Both the position numbers and the translations under genes were made by a program. The notes beneath the pieces are model-generated. The model saw only the letters and a program-made list of their open reading frames with translations. It was not told where the DNA came from and searched no databases. A stretch of 36,523 nt of DNA from NCBI RefSeq assembly GCF_000143415.4, contig NW_003314437.1, forward strand, positions 6,344 through 42,866. Reading direction: 5' to 3'. Shown piece after piece: positions 10,780 through 23,282 of the stretch. This DNA comes from Selaginella moellendorffii. Lineage: Eukaryota; Streptophyta; Lycopodiopsida; Selaginellales; Selaginellaceae. Numbering within the stretch: the stretch's first letter is position 1; each line of letters starts with the position of its first letter.

Positions 10780-12345
10780 TCACTGCTCCATTGCTGCATC
10801 CTGGGTAGTCGTTCCCTCATGTGGTTCCTCCTCCTCTTCCTCCTCTTCATAAGTCTGAGCTGCTTCCTCAAGCGCACGAATTCTTTCTTTTGCTGCGAGC
10901 AGCTCCTTGTTGAGCCTTGCATTTTCCTACTCGTACTGCTGCGCAAGATCAAAGGATTCCTTACAGGATTTTGGAGTCAGGATTCCATGACTGCGAATGC
11001 TCTTGATGGTGGCGTTCAGCTGCTTGAATCCATCCTCGAGTTTGGAAAGGCGCTGCTCCGTTGGCTTGATGAATGTCTTCTTGTATAAGCTCTCGATGCC
11101 TTCGTGAGTGTACATGGCAAGCTTTGAGTCGTGATATTGCTGGAGGAGGTTGTTGGGGAGCTTGTTCCCATGACTGCTGCGATCCTGCTCCTCACGGTCT
11201 CGTTTCTCCGGTGTGTAGCGGCATGGAGGGCGGTTGTGGAGGTGTTGCTCTGCTCCATCTTGCTGTCCATGGTTGTGTAAGCAACCAAAGGGAACGACTC
11301 GAGAGATGATCCGTTGGGGTTCAAATATAGAGGGAAAGGGCCCATGAAAAAGAGTGCACCCCCTTTTCCAATTGGTTAAGGGTCTTGGGAGCTTACAGGT
11401 TGTCCATCTCGTCCGCTTTGTCGATTGGTGAGAGCCCGTGACTTGCTTTGTCAAAACCTTTCTCGTTGTCCTTGGCCATGGTGGTTATCACAACCATTTC
11501 GGGCTCAAGGTTACAGTCCTGTGTTGCTGACTCAAGACTGCAAACTTGAGCCTCTGAGAGCTGCTTCAGATCAGCTTTGTCAATTGGAGTGCTTTCGTCT
11601 TGAGCGTGTATCTGTGGCGGTGGAATGTCCTGCATGTGATCCACTGGGTTGTCTTCGTCATGGGGTGGTTCCTCTTGCGTGTTTTCGCGCTCCACAAGTC
11701 CCTGCTCCTTTGGAGTTTCCTTCTGGAATTCTCCTTATTCGTCCTGAACTTCCACTCATTTTTCCTGTGCCTCCTCCTGGTTGTCCACATCTTCTACTTG
11801 ATTTTCCTGCGCCTCCTCCTAGTCGTCTTGCTCCTCATCCTCTTTTTCCTGTGCCTCGCTCCCGTCGCTATGGTCGTGCTTCTCCTTCACTGCTTTCACC
11901 TGGGCGTGAGGGACGATCACCAATGCTCTGTCATTGTTGACTGACAAAGCCTCAATATACGGGAACATCGTTGTTGTAATTTTCTTCTTACCCTCTAGCG
12001 CATTGTAAACCTGTGAGAGTTCCCTATGGAACTTGGTGTAAACGTATGCTCCCAAGTCGACCTGGACTCTATTGTTCAGGTCCTTGTAGATGAAGGCAAC
12101 ATTCTTGCTCACTGATGTCGCCGTGCGTCGAAATTCCAATGTTGCGAGAAGGAATTTAAAAATCCCTCAGAATTTTTCCTTCACATTGGAGAGCTGCAGA
12201 GACGCTGTTGTCTTGTAATTTGCTGCATGCTTCATGATCTCTGGATCAATGGCTCTGTCTCACAGAGCTGTCACTCACTTTCCCCTATTCGGTAGTTGAA
12301 GAGCTTTGGTGAAGTCTTCTTCTTCAATCGTGATTTTTCCGCCTT
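10780..12345 (-). pseudogene. Decayed acidic/coiled-coil gene, probably retroelement-related
   Basis: Reading leftward from about 12345, one frame contains GKITIEEEDFTKALQLP, then TTASLQLSNVKEKF, then VAFIYKDLNNRVQVDLGAYVY, TMFPYIEALSVNN and a very acidic tail. It is interrupted by TGA, TGA, TGA, TAG, TGA and TAA but the frame is kept to 11393. A second frame then reads YHDSKLAMYTHEGIESLYKK, LSKLEDGFKQLNATIKS and, after one in-frame TAG, a helical ELLAAKERIRALEEAAQ segment with a Glu run, ending at TGA 10780. The GKI...EDF.KAL.LP pattern resembles plant transposon-protein / plant-mobile-domain polypeptides linked to retroelements. That family link is tentative. Several TGA stops fit decay of CGA codons at methylated CpG. 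Confidence 0.5.
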
Positions 12346-12957
12346 TTATGCCTCTTCTGAATGTTGCCTTGTTTCTGTAAGAAGAGATTATGCTTCTTTA
12401 CTTCATTCAAAACTAACAATTCATTGAAAGACCAAAGCCTCTGATTTCCAGCTGGTTTTGGAGGCTTTGGTGGATTGGGAGCAGTAAAAATTCCCCCTAC
12501 TGAATTGAGAACCATTATATAGAAACTTTTGCTGATATTGAGTGGAGAACATGATCTCCAAGTCATTCAGCTGCTACTCTCCCATTCTTCTCAACCCTAA
12601 AACCAAGAATTGACACAATAGCAATAGTGGCGGGAGGAAATAACTACCATATCAGTGTTTTAACTTGCTATTGCAAGTTTGATAATGGTCAATGAGCCAG
12701 TTTTAAAAAACATTCAAATTGATTTCACCATCACTTTGTAAAAAAAAGGATGGTGACAGTGATATATACTAGGGCAACATCACTTCAAATTGCAGATATG
12801 GCCATCACAATTTGACTGGGACGGTCACATATGCAGTGTCTATTAGAGCTTAATTTTTCATGTAATTTTTTTATTATTGTATTGGCTTCATACTAAATCT
12901 TGAAAGTAATTGAAAAAGAGTGTTATGTAAGGAACCAACTCCCCGAGGTAGCGTAGG
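12346..12957. other. Non-coding spacer
   Basis: Contains the segment at 12860-12930 (TATTGGCTTCATACTAAATCTTGAAAG type) that is repeated, diverged, at about 14860-14935. A minus-strand frame at 12324-12566 (PNPPKPPKPAGNQRLWSFNE) may be a further scrap of the decayed gene in another frame. Confidence 0.4.
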
Positions 12958-13915
12958 TGTAAGCTATAAATTTTTCCTTTCCAATTTGCTAGCTTACCTC
13001 ATTTATTCGACCACCACTACTTTGGTCTTAATTAAATTCACTTTCCAAGGTTCCCATCTATGGTACTAGCTCCTACTTGGTTTTAGCTACTCATTGCACA
13101 AACAATAGATTATTAGCCATTCATCTACAGATTCCTAAATTTTCTCCCAATCTTCCTCCCTTGGTTAAATTGAACTTAAAGTTTGACTACACTCCCCGTA
13201 AGCACAAAAAGCCAAACACACCAAGCCTCTAAATTCCTAAACTCCCTTGGTACAGGAAAACTTGATAATGGGACCTTCTAAATCCTACACTTGAGTGTAT
13301 CATTTGCTTCAAGACCCTAAGGGGAAACACCATGGTGTAACAACTCGATATAGGGACCCCTACTCCCCCACTTCCATCATGAAGGGAAGGCCCAAGCCTC
13401 TAGGAAAGGGTGAAGACCAATGAGCTACATGGTACTCACATGGGGCACCATTCTACATGAGTTGGGAGCATTGTAGTTGATTACACTTTCGAGAGTGGGA
13501 GCTACTCTTAAGCACTTCCTTAGGTGGCTTCTTTGGCACCATTTGAGTCCATGGTCACTCCCATCTAAGGCCCCCCCTAACCTTTAGTCTCAACCTCAAA
13601 TTAGTTTGGAAGCACTATTAGAGAGTTCCTTCAAGATTAATTCTTAAACCTCACTATCCCTACTATACTTTTTGCAGCCCCCTGTCTAGGAGATGATTGC
13701 TTTGGGCTTTCACCCCACGACTTATGTTAGTATTTGGACTTGGTTTTGGACTCGATCTTGGACCTAATTTGTCTCAGTCGAATTCCATCTTGGACTCGGT
13801 CTTGGACCTGATCTCAAATCGCAGACTGGGTCTCAAACTTTATCTCAGACTCAATCTGAAACTTAGGCTTGAAGTTGGTCTCGAACTTGATCTTGAACTT
13901 TGTGCTCTCTTATAA
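12958..13915. mobile_element. Degraded LTR-like remnant related to the 15585 family
   Basis: It starts TGTAAGCTATAAATTTTTCC like the inner LTR ends at 15585, 21243 and 23832. It later has the diagnostic GATTGCTTTGGGCTTTCACCC block (13694-13714), followed by a degenerate CTTGGACTCGGTCTTGGAC minisatellite. The middle is strongly diverged and the far end (CTCACA) was not found, so it is an old or divergent family member. Confidence 0.5.
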
Positions 13916-15584
13916 ACTTTTTAGATTAGATTGAAGGCAGTGCAAATGCAAGTTTGAGGTCTAGTCAAAGTTAAAACCGAAAAGATTAAATTCATAAAGA
14001 CAAAAGATCAAACACAAAGATCATCTTCTTTTTTTTAAAAGATGATTCGCAACAAGGTGTGACTTATTTGCTTGAGGTCATATCCTATAGTCAAAGTCAC
14101 TAATTTGATACATGTTGGTTGTGGTGGTCTTACAAGTGGTGCATCATGAAATGGATAATAGTGAAGCATTAAACCATTTTACTTAGGCTTGTTATTGGAA
14201 GGCTTAAGTTGCAATGCTCAGTTCTTTTCTAGGAAACTCTGTTATTGCTCCTTGAGTAGCATAGTATCGGATTAGTTTTGAGTTTGATCAGAAAGAGAGT
14301 GGCATGAGTTTGACGATGTTGTGAATAAAGTTAGTGGTGTTAAGTGTTCTAAATCTCTATTGGTGGGGTGTGATATTTATCTTGCATTTTGTTAATAATA
14401 ATTGGCATTTGATATTCACATAAACTTTTGTAGTAGTGATATAAGAATTACTTATGGTATTGCTCAATTGATGATCAAGTCATTGTGATTTTTATATCAT
14501 ATCCTAGTGATCCTAAGTAATGTTTTTAAAAAGTTGCATAATCAATAATGATCAACATCAAAGTGGTTAATGTAAAGCTAGTCTAATTGCAGCTAAGGTA
14601 CCAACATAAGTTTAGCATAATGGATCATCTTAGATAACCCAATCAAAACTATTATAAGGTTACAAGGCTTTGCCTATTGAGTTTTAAAAGGTTGTAACAT
14701 TTATTTGTTATAACATCCTAGTTTATTTAATAGCAATTGGAGTAGATTACTGGATGGAGAAGATGTGTAGTTGAGGCATTCACATTGTTAGCACTTTTGT
14801 TAGTGGAAGTGGTATTATTATATCAAATAATGAGAAGATATCTTTATAACTTGATTTTTCATATCATTTTTCTTGTTAGTGTTATGGTTTCATATTGGAT
14901 CTTGAAGCTAATTGAAGAAAAATATTAGTGCGATATGAATATCCAAAGATAAGGTTTTAATAATCAAGTTTTGGATATTCATTAGCATTTATAAATATTA
15001 TTGTTAGTGTTGGTATTAAATATATGGGTATATTGTTAAATACTATGCATTTTATTGGGCTTTGAGAATTTGTATAGAGGTCAAGAGGAAGTTGGTTAAG
15101 TCTTGAAAATTTGCATTCTCATTTTTTATCTAGGATGAAAAATGTTCTATATATTGTCTTAGACTTTTCTAATGGCTAATCTATTGATTATATTGTCTGA
15201 AAACCATTTTGTTTTCTTAAGCTATTAGTAAAGGGGTTGGGGCTAAAGCAATGTAAGTTTAAAATTAGCAAAAAAAATGGTTGTAACACTTTTCTAAAAA
15301 GGTGACCCTTGTGCCTTTTTTCTATACCATTATACTTGATAATAGGTTGCACTTTACATTTGGTTAGACTCTATAAGAGTAGTGAACTCTCATTAATCTC
15401 GACTTAATCTTGATGGCCCTACGCCTTAGTTGAGGATGGATGGTGATGTCCAACGTAGTTATTTGTGATTGAGGTGTTAATACCTGTACTATAGCCTTGT
15501 CCATTAGGAGGTTCTGTACTTATATAAGTTCATCTCATGGTCTTAACCTTAGTTTCAGCTGAATATTGATCATGTATAACTATC
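13916..15584. other. AT-rich DNA without recognisable genes
   Basis: It may include internal-domain remains of the degraded element to its left. A copy of the 12860-12930 segment sits near 14860-14935. No open frame or RNA gene seen. Confidence 0.4.
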
Positions 15585-17202
15585 TGTAAGTGACTAAATT
15601 TTCCATTCTAATTTAGTCAGTTAACCAGACCTTCAACCATTTGAAAGATGCTTACTCACAACCTCCATAAGTCCTATTTTGGACTTAGGGACTTACTAGC
15701 CCCAAGAATGTCATCCATACCAGTCAACCATTGCACTTAGTCCAAGTGCTCCACGTGCCAATCCCATGACTAACACCCCAAGGTACCACCGACATATTAG
15801 CCCATTATGCTAAGGCCATGCCCATTCACCTTGGTCACACCGGTGGTTTGACACCACCTACATCACAGTCCTGTCTCTCAAAGACTGGGCCATCCACCCA
15901 TGAGTGATCATCCCAGATCTACTCTTTAGCATCCTTAGGATGCCCGTAGACATAGAGAATAGCCTTCCTCAATATTCCTTTTCCGATCCTCATTAAATCC
16001 CTTTCTGCCCATGGCTGTATTTGCCAACACTGCCACTGGATCGAGGCCCATAGACCCGACCACTAAATCCCATGGTCCTTTGGGACTTCCTCACCACATG
16101 ACTATATCCTTGGTCACTACACTAGAGGACTACTCCTCTTCCTTTCCACAGTCTGGGCCTTTGGGACAACATTTCGGAACACCGTGGCCCTACGTGAGCT
16201 TTATGGGTACTCTCCCCACCTTCCACCTTTGGGTGCTCTAGCCATGGGCTTAGAGCGAGGTTTTGTTGAGCCACGCCAGGTATCTAAGTAGGTAGTGCCA
16301 CCCACACTTGGGTTGAGAGCATCGACCATTCGATCTCCCGGGGGAACTAAAGCTGACTCTTGAACACTTCACCAAGCTACCCCGCTTGTCGATCCATATT
16401 CACTCTAGTCTTGGACTTCTCAGTGGTCAGCTCATCACCCAACACCTGGGTACAGCCTTCCTGGGCCAAATTGGCCTTTCCTAGCTAAACTGGCTCCATT
16501 GGGCTCCAACCCCCAGACTCTCCCTACTATACGTTTGGAACCCCCCGCAGCCCCCCCTCCCCCCCCCCCCCCTGGGGGACAATCGCTTTGGGCTTTCACC
16601 CAACATCCTGTATTAGTATTCAGACTCGAACTCGGACTTGAACTCAGACTTGGACTCGGTCTCGGTCCCGATTTCGGACTCGGACTCGGTCTTGGCCTCA
16701 GTTTTGGTCTCGGTCTCGGTCTTAGTTCCATCTCGGGTCCATCTCGGACTCCATCTCGGACTCCATTTCGGGTCCATCTCGGACTCCATCTCGGGTCCAT
16801 CTCAGACTCCATCTCGGGTCCATCTCGGACTCCATCTCGGGTCCATCTCGGACTCCATCTCGGGTCCATATCGGACTCCATCTCGGGTCCATCTCGGACT
16901 CCATCTTGGGTCCATCTCGGACTCCATCTCGGACTCCATCTCAGGTCCATCTCAAATCCATTTCAAACTCCATCTCGGATCCATCTCAGACTCCATCTTG
17001 TGTCCCTTTTCTAGAAACTCAGTTATTGCTTGCTTCATCCTTGTTCCTCGAGCACTTTGTTGGGAGTTCCACTCCCACTCTTGACCTTTCAAGTCAGAGC
17101 TTTTAGTCCAAACGTGTTGCGCTTGTTTGGTTTTCGCTTCGGCCACTACCACATGGCACCCTTTCGGCTTCACTTTGGGGCTTAGGGATTTTGTGTCTCA
17201 CA
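15585..17202 (-). repeat. 3' LTR of the LARD-like element
   Basis: Bounded by TG...CA. On the plus strand it runs from TGTAAGTGACTAAATTTTCC to GATTTTGTGTCTCACA (ends 17202). It shares all blocks with the solo LTR at 23832-25565. It contains a C-run (about 16545-16573), the TTTGGGCTTTCACC box and the CTCGG minisatellite (about 16618-17000). Confidence 0.8.
16618..17000. repeat. LTR minisatellite, copy 1
   Basis: Starts as CTCGGA/CTTGGA/CTCGGT hexamers and passes into alternating 12-bp CTCGGACTCCAT and 11-bp CTCGGGTCCAT units. All frames on both strands are open, giving artefactual LGLGLG-, SISDSISG- and RWSPRW-like translations. Confidence 0.9.
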
Positions 17203-17216
17203 ACTCCACCACCGAT
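17203..17216 (-). other. Polypurine-tract candidate
   Basis: Read on the minus strand, GGTGGTGGAGT directly precedes the LTR start TGTGAGACAC. It is G-rich and correctly placed for plus-strand priming, although interrupted by T residues. Confidence 0.5.
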
Positions 17217-20200
17217 AGACAAAGTTTGATGTCCTTATCGAACGATAAACTATTTTATAAAGTAATACCAACATGTATTATCCTTTCCATTCTTGGCACC
17301 TCGCCAATATTCGTCAATGGTTTGATACTGAAGGCTCACCATGCCTTGTCCATCCTCTAAGGAGCATAGTCTCTCCAACTTAGACACTGATTGGACCACT
17401 TGTGGTGGTTCTCTCCTTTTATTGGTTTAGTTCTCACTAAACTTGTTAGAGACACCGTTTCTATCTCAATCCCACTACTCTTTCTTGAGTAGTCTCAGTT
17501 TCCATCAATATAGCCTTTGCACTTTAGAACTTTTACTTTTGACTTCTCAAAGTTAATTTCCTAGGTGTCTTCGACACCTTGCATTGCACATATTGTGCAA
17601 CTCCACTTCCCCATCTTAGGAAGTTCTCTACTTGAGGGCACCATCATCCTCTCTTCTATTTCATGCCACTTTGGGCACTAAATTCCAGTTATCATAACTT
17701 ATGCTAGAGCTGTCCACGGCCCTATCATTAGGCTAACTTACTGCTCCTCCCTTGGAGCTTCCACTTTCACCGAATCGGAGCAATTGAGAATCCATCATTG
17801 GAAACATATTGCATTTCCTACAATTTGTTAGCACCTAACACAATAGTGTTCTTGGCCTAACTTTGCCTTTTGGATTCTTTTTCATGATTCCCATGGCTCT
17901 TTTCTTAACCACTAGTCTTTTGCTCCTATCCTTGATGGTTGCACCCAGCAACATTGGATCGTTACCTCCATTCTTGAGGTATTCTTTCAGTTCCATAGCA
18001 AAGACTTTGCTTTGCCAAGTTAGAGGGTGTTCGCCCCTAGTACGTTTCTTTAACATTTTTTACTGTGGGCTCTATCCCTAGCCCAACTTTGTGACCCTCC
18101 CATGGGTCTCTTATAGAGACTAAATTCTTCGGACTCACTATGCCATCGCATTGTCACAAATCATTTCCCTTAAGTGTTCTTCCCACTTGGTTACCTTGAC
18201 CAAGCCACACCATCATCAATAGTTCAAATCAACACTTTGAACTAGGAACTTTATCCCTTAACCTCACAAGGACCTTATTTTTGTTTTAACCATGAGATCA
18301 TCTAATGATCTAACTTTAGCACTTTAACAGGTTTGCCTATAGGTATTAAGTCTTCCAGACCTTTAAGTTGTTCACCATGACCCCGGGGGTATCCCCCACA
18401 CTTGGCAATGCACCCAAGCCAGCCCTTTCGGCTAAGGGTCCATAGCAACTGAGACTGGATATCCCCATCTCGTTCACCACATCCTTGGTGCCACTCGCAC
18501 CAAAGTGTTCAAGTTAAATATGCTGAGCCACACTAAGCAATTTAATCATGTATCATGACTCTGGGGCATCCCTCGCTTGGCGGTGTGCCCAAGCCAGTCT
18601 CTTTACTGAGAGTCCATGACCACCGAAAAATGAGTGTCCTCATATTTCAAACCATCACAGCGCCCTAGTGAGTTGGGACTCAAACCCAAACACTAGAGGG
18701 TCGGGACTCGAACTCAACCTCCGTATATGCATCTACAAAAGGCATCATCCAAAATGCCTGGCATGACTCCCCACGCCGATGCACCAACTTATAGTTAAAG
18801 CGCGCTATAGGTCACAACTTAGGAACCTAGTTCCTTCGCACTCCCAAGTCCTCTCACTTGACAAGTCTGTAATCATGCATGGACTCCTCCATGCTTGGCC
18901 CCATGGGCCACCTTTTTGAAGTTGGCTCCTTCAACTAGGGTATTTGTTCCCCTGACTTGCCAATCTCACTTAACAAGTCATCCGACCACCGTAACATGGT
19001 TCATGCATAAGCATAAAAGTCCTTAACCATCGACTTTCGTTCAAAGTCCTCTCTTTGAACACTCGAAAACTACTTCCCTAACCTTGATAGCTTCGCCTCT
19101 TGGCAAGCTTCAAAACCACACTTCTGCTGCGCCACTCTGATTTTGCATGCTCTATAAACCATTTACACTTGGTTTTCTAGGTATTAAGCTACCTAGAATT
19201 GTCTTTGGGAACCTTTGAAGGAACTCTGTCCCTTAGCTTGCTAAGGCCTCTCCTTCCACAAGCTTTTAAATTGCTATATGGTTTAACATGGACAATTCCA
19301 TGCTTTAGACTCTCCATAGCATTACAGTTGCTAGTAACAACATGCTTGAGCACCCACTTGATTCTCCATTCCTAACTGGCATAACCACCCTTGGTTATGC
19401 AATTCAATTCTTATGGTTTGGTTCTATCCCCTTACTACTTGCCTTTGGTCTCACACATTTTCTACGGTTATTCTCCTCCAGAATAGGAGGATAGCTTTGC
19501 ACTTTCTACTATATGATAGCAAGTATTCTTAGGGATGAACCTACTCGATAGCCTAGGGAGTAGTTCTTCAATCTGGGTATGCTTAACTTATAATCCCACA
19601 CACCGGGATTAATGTTGCTACTTATGGGATTTTATATGCCTATCACTAGCCTTGCCAAAATTCCATTTTGGCTTTGTCCAATTCGGGTAGACAGTCTTCT
19701 TCTGTTTCCACAACCTTGAACGTTGGGATAGCACTTTCTATCCATCATTCGCTAAGGACTTAGTCCCTTGGGCCTTATCTATTGCCCTCTCGACACTAAA
19801 CACTACCTCATGGTATTCTAGAGTGTTTGGGTGTCCTAATGATGGCCTCCTTGACAATGAATATTTCCTTTTACAACATTGACTCACTATATTGCAACAT
19901 AAGCAATTTATCCCCTGTAAGAGTATATCTAGCTTCTTTATGCCATTAAGAAGTCTTGGGTAACTACTTTCTACCCGTTTAATCAATTATCTTGCACCTC
20001 TTGCTTAGTTGCCTCATAGTTGTCAAGTTTTACAACTTATTGCTTGGTGCTTCCACACCTTCATCATTATCTGGATCACCACACTCTAACTGCATGCCTT
20101 CTAGCTTAGGCTATGCCATTTCTATTTCCATTAGGATTCCTTTGGGAAAGGGTTCTCGTGAACCCATCAACTTCATCTTAAGGCATCATACTTTAGTACA

Positions 20201-21227
20201 TTCGGTGTCTCTGCACCATCAGCCCCACGAGCCTACCTTTATGACACTTTTTACTTGTGTTTAGGTCCTTGCCAAGACTGATACGGTCCTTTTTCATGCC
20301 AACTATCTGTTAGCACTGCACTATAGAGTTTATACACAACTTTGTGTCAAAGTTATTTTCTTCTGGGAACACCTTTCCCACAACTTTAGTATGGCACCTT
20401 CTACCATCAATGAGATGCCCATTGTTCTCATGTTTGGATCTTATGATCCTCCCCATTCTTTGTGGGGAGATCCTCAGTCCAAATGCTTTTAGCAACCCCT
20501 TAGAACCATTCCTTGATTCTACTTGAGTCATTTAGCATTTTTGGACTTTATAATCTAAGGACCCATAAGGTCTTATTTTGAGGTGCTAGTTTGCTGGAAT
20601 ACAACTTCTTGTATTCGTGCCGTATTCACAAGGACCATCTTTTTAAGTGTTACTCCAACACTTGATTTTGTTCTCTGGGGGCAAAAAAAACACTTGTCCA
20701 TGTGATGAGAATACCAACACATCCTCTAAATACACCCCCAACTCCTTGGGTTATTCCAGCATTTATTAAAGATAGCCTTGGCTACCATTTCAAAGACTTG
20801 TGTCCTCTTCCGTATTTGACCTCCCACGATCATCAATTTTGGTCTCAAATTTATGACCACCAGCCTCAACTACATGAGGGTAATCTCATGACTCTTTTAT
20901 TGTTTTGGAGTCTGCATCTTTCCTGTGATCCCAACTATAGTTGTTTACCACAACTACATTAGCCCGTTTGCTAAGTCAAATGCTCATCTGGATCACACCT
21001 TCAACTTTCTGAGGAAACCCTTATACTGTTCCCAAGATCCCAAAGTCATTCCCTTACTGGCCCTTTTCCATCTACCACATTACGTACAAGTTCACGTATG
21101 AACTTGAGTGGAGAGCCATGTCCTCTCGACATGCTACTCCTCAAGGATAGGTCCGTACCTAGGACCTTCCACTTCTAATATAAGTGGTGATATACTTGGC
21201 CACCAATAAGAGTCGGACTAAAGAACA
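17217..21227 (-). other. Internal region of the LARD-like element
   Basis: About 4 kb with frequent stops in all frames. No retroelement protein motif was seen. It contains an internal diverged duplication of about 90 bp: the CATGACCCCGGGGG...CACCCAAGCCAG block near 18377-18465 and the CATGACTCTGGGGC...GCCCAAGCCAG block near 18556-18645. Small frames (for example minus 17835-18056 and 19738-19986) have no recognised content and are probably chance. Confidence 0.6.
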
Positions 21228-21240
21228 GCTCCAATACCAA
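21228..21240 (-). other. Primer-binding site (initiator-Met tRNA type)
   Basis: The minus strand reads TTGGTATTGGAGC, two mismatches from the TTGGTATCAGAGC pattern found in many plant retrotransposons and complementary to the 3' end of tRNA-iMet. It lies 2 bp inside the right LTR end (21243). Confidence 0.8.
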
Positions 21241-21242
21241 GT

Positions 21243-22622
21243 TGTAAATGACTAAATTTTCCATTTTACTTTAGTCACTTAACCACACCTCCGACCACTT
21301 GGAAGAGTCTCACTCACAACCTTTATAAGTCCTATTTTAGACTTAGGGACTTACTAGCCCCAAGAATGGCATCCATGCCACTCAACCATTGCACTTGGTC
21401 CAAGTGCTCCACGTGTCCGATCCCATGACCGACACCCCAAGGTACCACCGACATATCAGCCCATTACGCTAAGGCCATGCCCATTCACCTTGGTCACACT
21501 GGTGGTCTGACACCACCTACATCAAAGTCTTATCTCTCAAAGACTAGGCCATCCATCCATGAGTGATCATCCCAGATCTACTCCTTAGCATCCTTAGGAT
21601 GCCTATAGACGGAATAACCTTCCCCAATATCCCTTTTCCGATCCTCACCAAATCCCTTTTTGCCCATGGTCGTGTTCGCCAACATTGCCACTGGATTGAG
21701 GCCCATAGACTCGACCACTAAGTCCCATGGTCCTTTGGGACTTCCTCACCACACAACTATATCCTTGGTCACTACACTAGAGGACTACTCCTCTTCCTTT
21801 CCACAATCTGGGCCTTTGGGACAACATTTCGAAACACTGTGGCCCTACGCGAGCCTTATGGGTACTCTCCCCGCCTTCCACCTTTGGGTGCTCTGGCCAT
21901 GAGCTTAGAGTGAGGTTCTGTTGAGCCACGCTAGGTATCCAAGTAGATAGTGCCACCCACATTTGGGTTGGGAGCATTGACCATTCGATCTCCCGGGGGA
22001 ACTAGAGCTGACTCTTGAACACTTCACCAAGCTACCCCACTTGTCGGTCTGTATTCAGTCTAGTGTTGGACTTCTCAGTGGTTTGCTCATCACTCAACAC
22101 CTGGGTACAGCCTTCCTATGCCAAATTGGCCTTTCCTAGCCAAACTGGCTCCAACCCCCAGACTCTCCCTACTATACTTTTGGAACCCCCCGCAGCCCCC
22201 CCCCTAGGGGATGATCACTTTGGGCTTTCACCCAATAGCTTGTATTAGTATTTGGACTCAGACTTGGTCTCGGTCTCGGTTTTGGACTTGGATTTGTCTC
22301 GGTCTCGATTTTAGTTTCAGTCTCGGTTCCATCTCGAACTCCATCTCAGGTCCATCTCAGACTCCATCTCAGGTCCATCTCGGACTCCATCTTAGAATCC
22401 ATCTCAGGTCCATCTCTGACTCCATCTCAGACTCCATCTCGGGTCCATCTCGGACTCAATCTTGGGTCCATCTTAGACTCCATCTCGGATCCATCTCAGA
22501 CTCCATCTCATGTCCCTTTTCTAAAGACTCACTTATTGCTTGCTTTGTGCTTGTTTCTCGAGCAATTCGTTCGGAGTTCCACTCCCGCTCTTGACCTTTC
22601 AAGTTGGAGCTTTTAGTCCAAA
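21243..22622 (-). repeat. 5' LTR of the LARD-like element, truncated at its outer end
   Basis: From TGTAAATGACTAAATTTTCC (inner end) it follows the other LTRs to CTTTTAGTCCAAA, where homology stops at about 22622. The last ~95 bp (TCGCTTCGGCC ... TGTCTCACA) are absent. Its CTCGG minisatellite (about 22250-22510) is the shortest of the three LTRs. Confidence 0.8.
22250..22510. repeat. LTR minisatellite, copy 2
   Basis: Same hexamer-to-11/12-mer organisation as copy 1, but shorter and more degenerate (many CTCAGA/CTCAGG units). Confidence 0.85.
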
Positions 22623-22810
22623 AAGCTCTATTTCGTTAAAGTGGGATTTATTCAGTAAAATGGGACTAGGTACAAATTTTCAAGTATTTGAAAATGACGT
22701 GAAATTATATGTTTTTTGTCCAGGGGCTAGACATATCTGGGGCATGGTGACTAGCGCGGTGACTTTATGTCCAGACTGAGTCCATCTGGTTGTATAATAA
22801 ATCTCATTGT

Positions 22811-22836
22811 CAAGGTGAACAAGCCGAATCTGAAGC
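22811..22836 (+). repeat. 26-bp inverted repeat, left arm
   Basis: CAAGGTGAACAA(G)CCGAATCTGAA(G)C. It pairs in inverted orientation with 23769-23794 with two mismatches. Confidence 0.7.
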
Positions 22837-22848
22837 TAAAGAAGAGCG

Positions 22849-22870
22849 ATGGCATGCGCGCACACACTAT
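22849..22870. repeat. 22-bp palindrome R1 (degenerate)
   Basis: ATGGCATG left arm intact, right arm decayed (CACACTAT). Leftmost copy in the window. Confidence 0.55.
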
Positions 22871-23164
22871 TTGTTTGTTCATTGAGCGTGTGGTGAGCTT
22901 TCCAAGATGAACGTCATTCCTATTAGCCAGACATATAACTTAATGGTGAGAACATTTAGATATTATTCAATGTTATCTTTTTCTAACGAATCTAATTGTG
23001 AAGGTGTAGCAAGAGGCATTGCTAGTCTGGAGAAGTCATTTAACTCATTTGACCCTTAGTGTATTTTCATGAAACTAAATAACATTCATATTATTAAGAA
23101 ATTTCTCTAGTACCTTTTTTTTACGACATAGAGGCTTGCATTTCTTTCAAAGGTGATTTAGTAA

Positions 23165-23186
23165 AAGGCCTGAGGGCACATGCCAT
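23165..23186. repeat. 22-bp palindrome R2
   Basis: Left AAGGCCTG, right CATGCCAT. Confidence 0.7.
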
Positions 23187-23253
23187 TCTATTTCTCAGAC
23201 CGGTATTAAGATATACTAGTGCAAAGGGAAAAAGGTATTTGGTGATCAAGTAA

Positions 23254-23275
23254 ATGGCATGAGGGCACACGCCAT
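23254..23275. repeat. 22-bp palindrome R3
   Basis: ATGGCATG, core AGGGCA, CACGCCAT. 8 bp past the stop of the small acidic ORF. Confidence 0.85.
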
Positions 23276-23282
23276 TATAAGC

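Larger units (their letters stand above)
15585..22622 (-). mobile_element. Non-autonomous LTR retrotransposon (LARD-like), minus strand
   Basis: Two related LTRs (15585-17202 and 21243-22622) flank about 4.0 kb. Orientation is fixed by a primer-binding site next to the right LTR and a purine tract next to the left LTR, so the element is transcribed leftward. No reverse transcriptase, integrase, protease or zinc-knuckle motif was found in any frame of the internal region. Large LTRs around a non-coding interior are the LARD arrangement, mobilised by another element's proteins. The right (5') LTR lacks its outer ~95 bp, including the TGTGAG start and the outer target-site copy, so the element can no longer be complete. 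Confidence 0.75.
22623..23282. other. Single-copy-like spacer between LTRs
   Basis: No gene recognised. It contains one arm of a 26-bp inverted repeat (22811-22836) and the leftmost three 22-bp palindromes. A plus frame over the arm reads QGEQAESEAKEERW, similar to a minus frame over the other arm. Confidence 0.5.

Noticed and set aside
16435-17173. Overlapping open frames in the left LTR
   Set aside because: Same minisatellite artefact.
18661-18780. Possible tRNA (GGGACTCGAACTC resembles a T-arm complement)
   Set aside because: No cloverleaf could be assembled around it.
17217-21227. Hidden gag-pol in the LTR element interior
   Set aside because: No reverse transcriptase (YxDD), integrase or protease signatures in any frame, and stops are dense.
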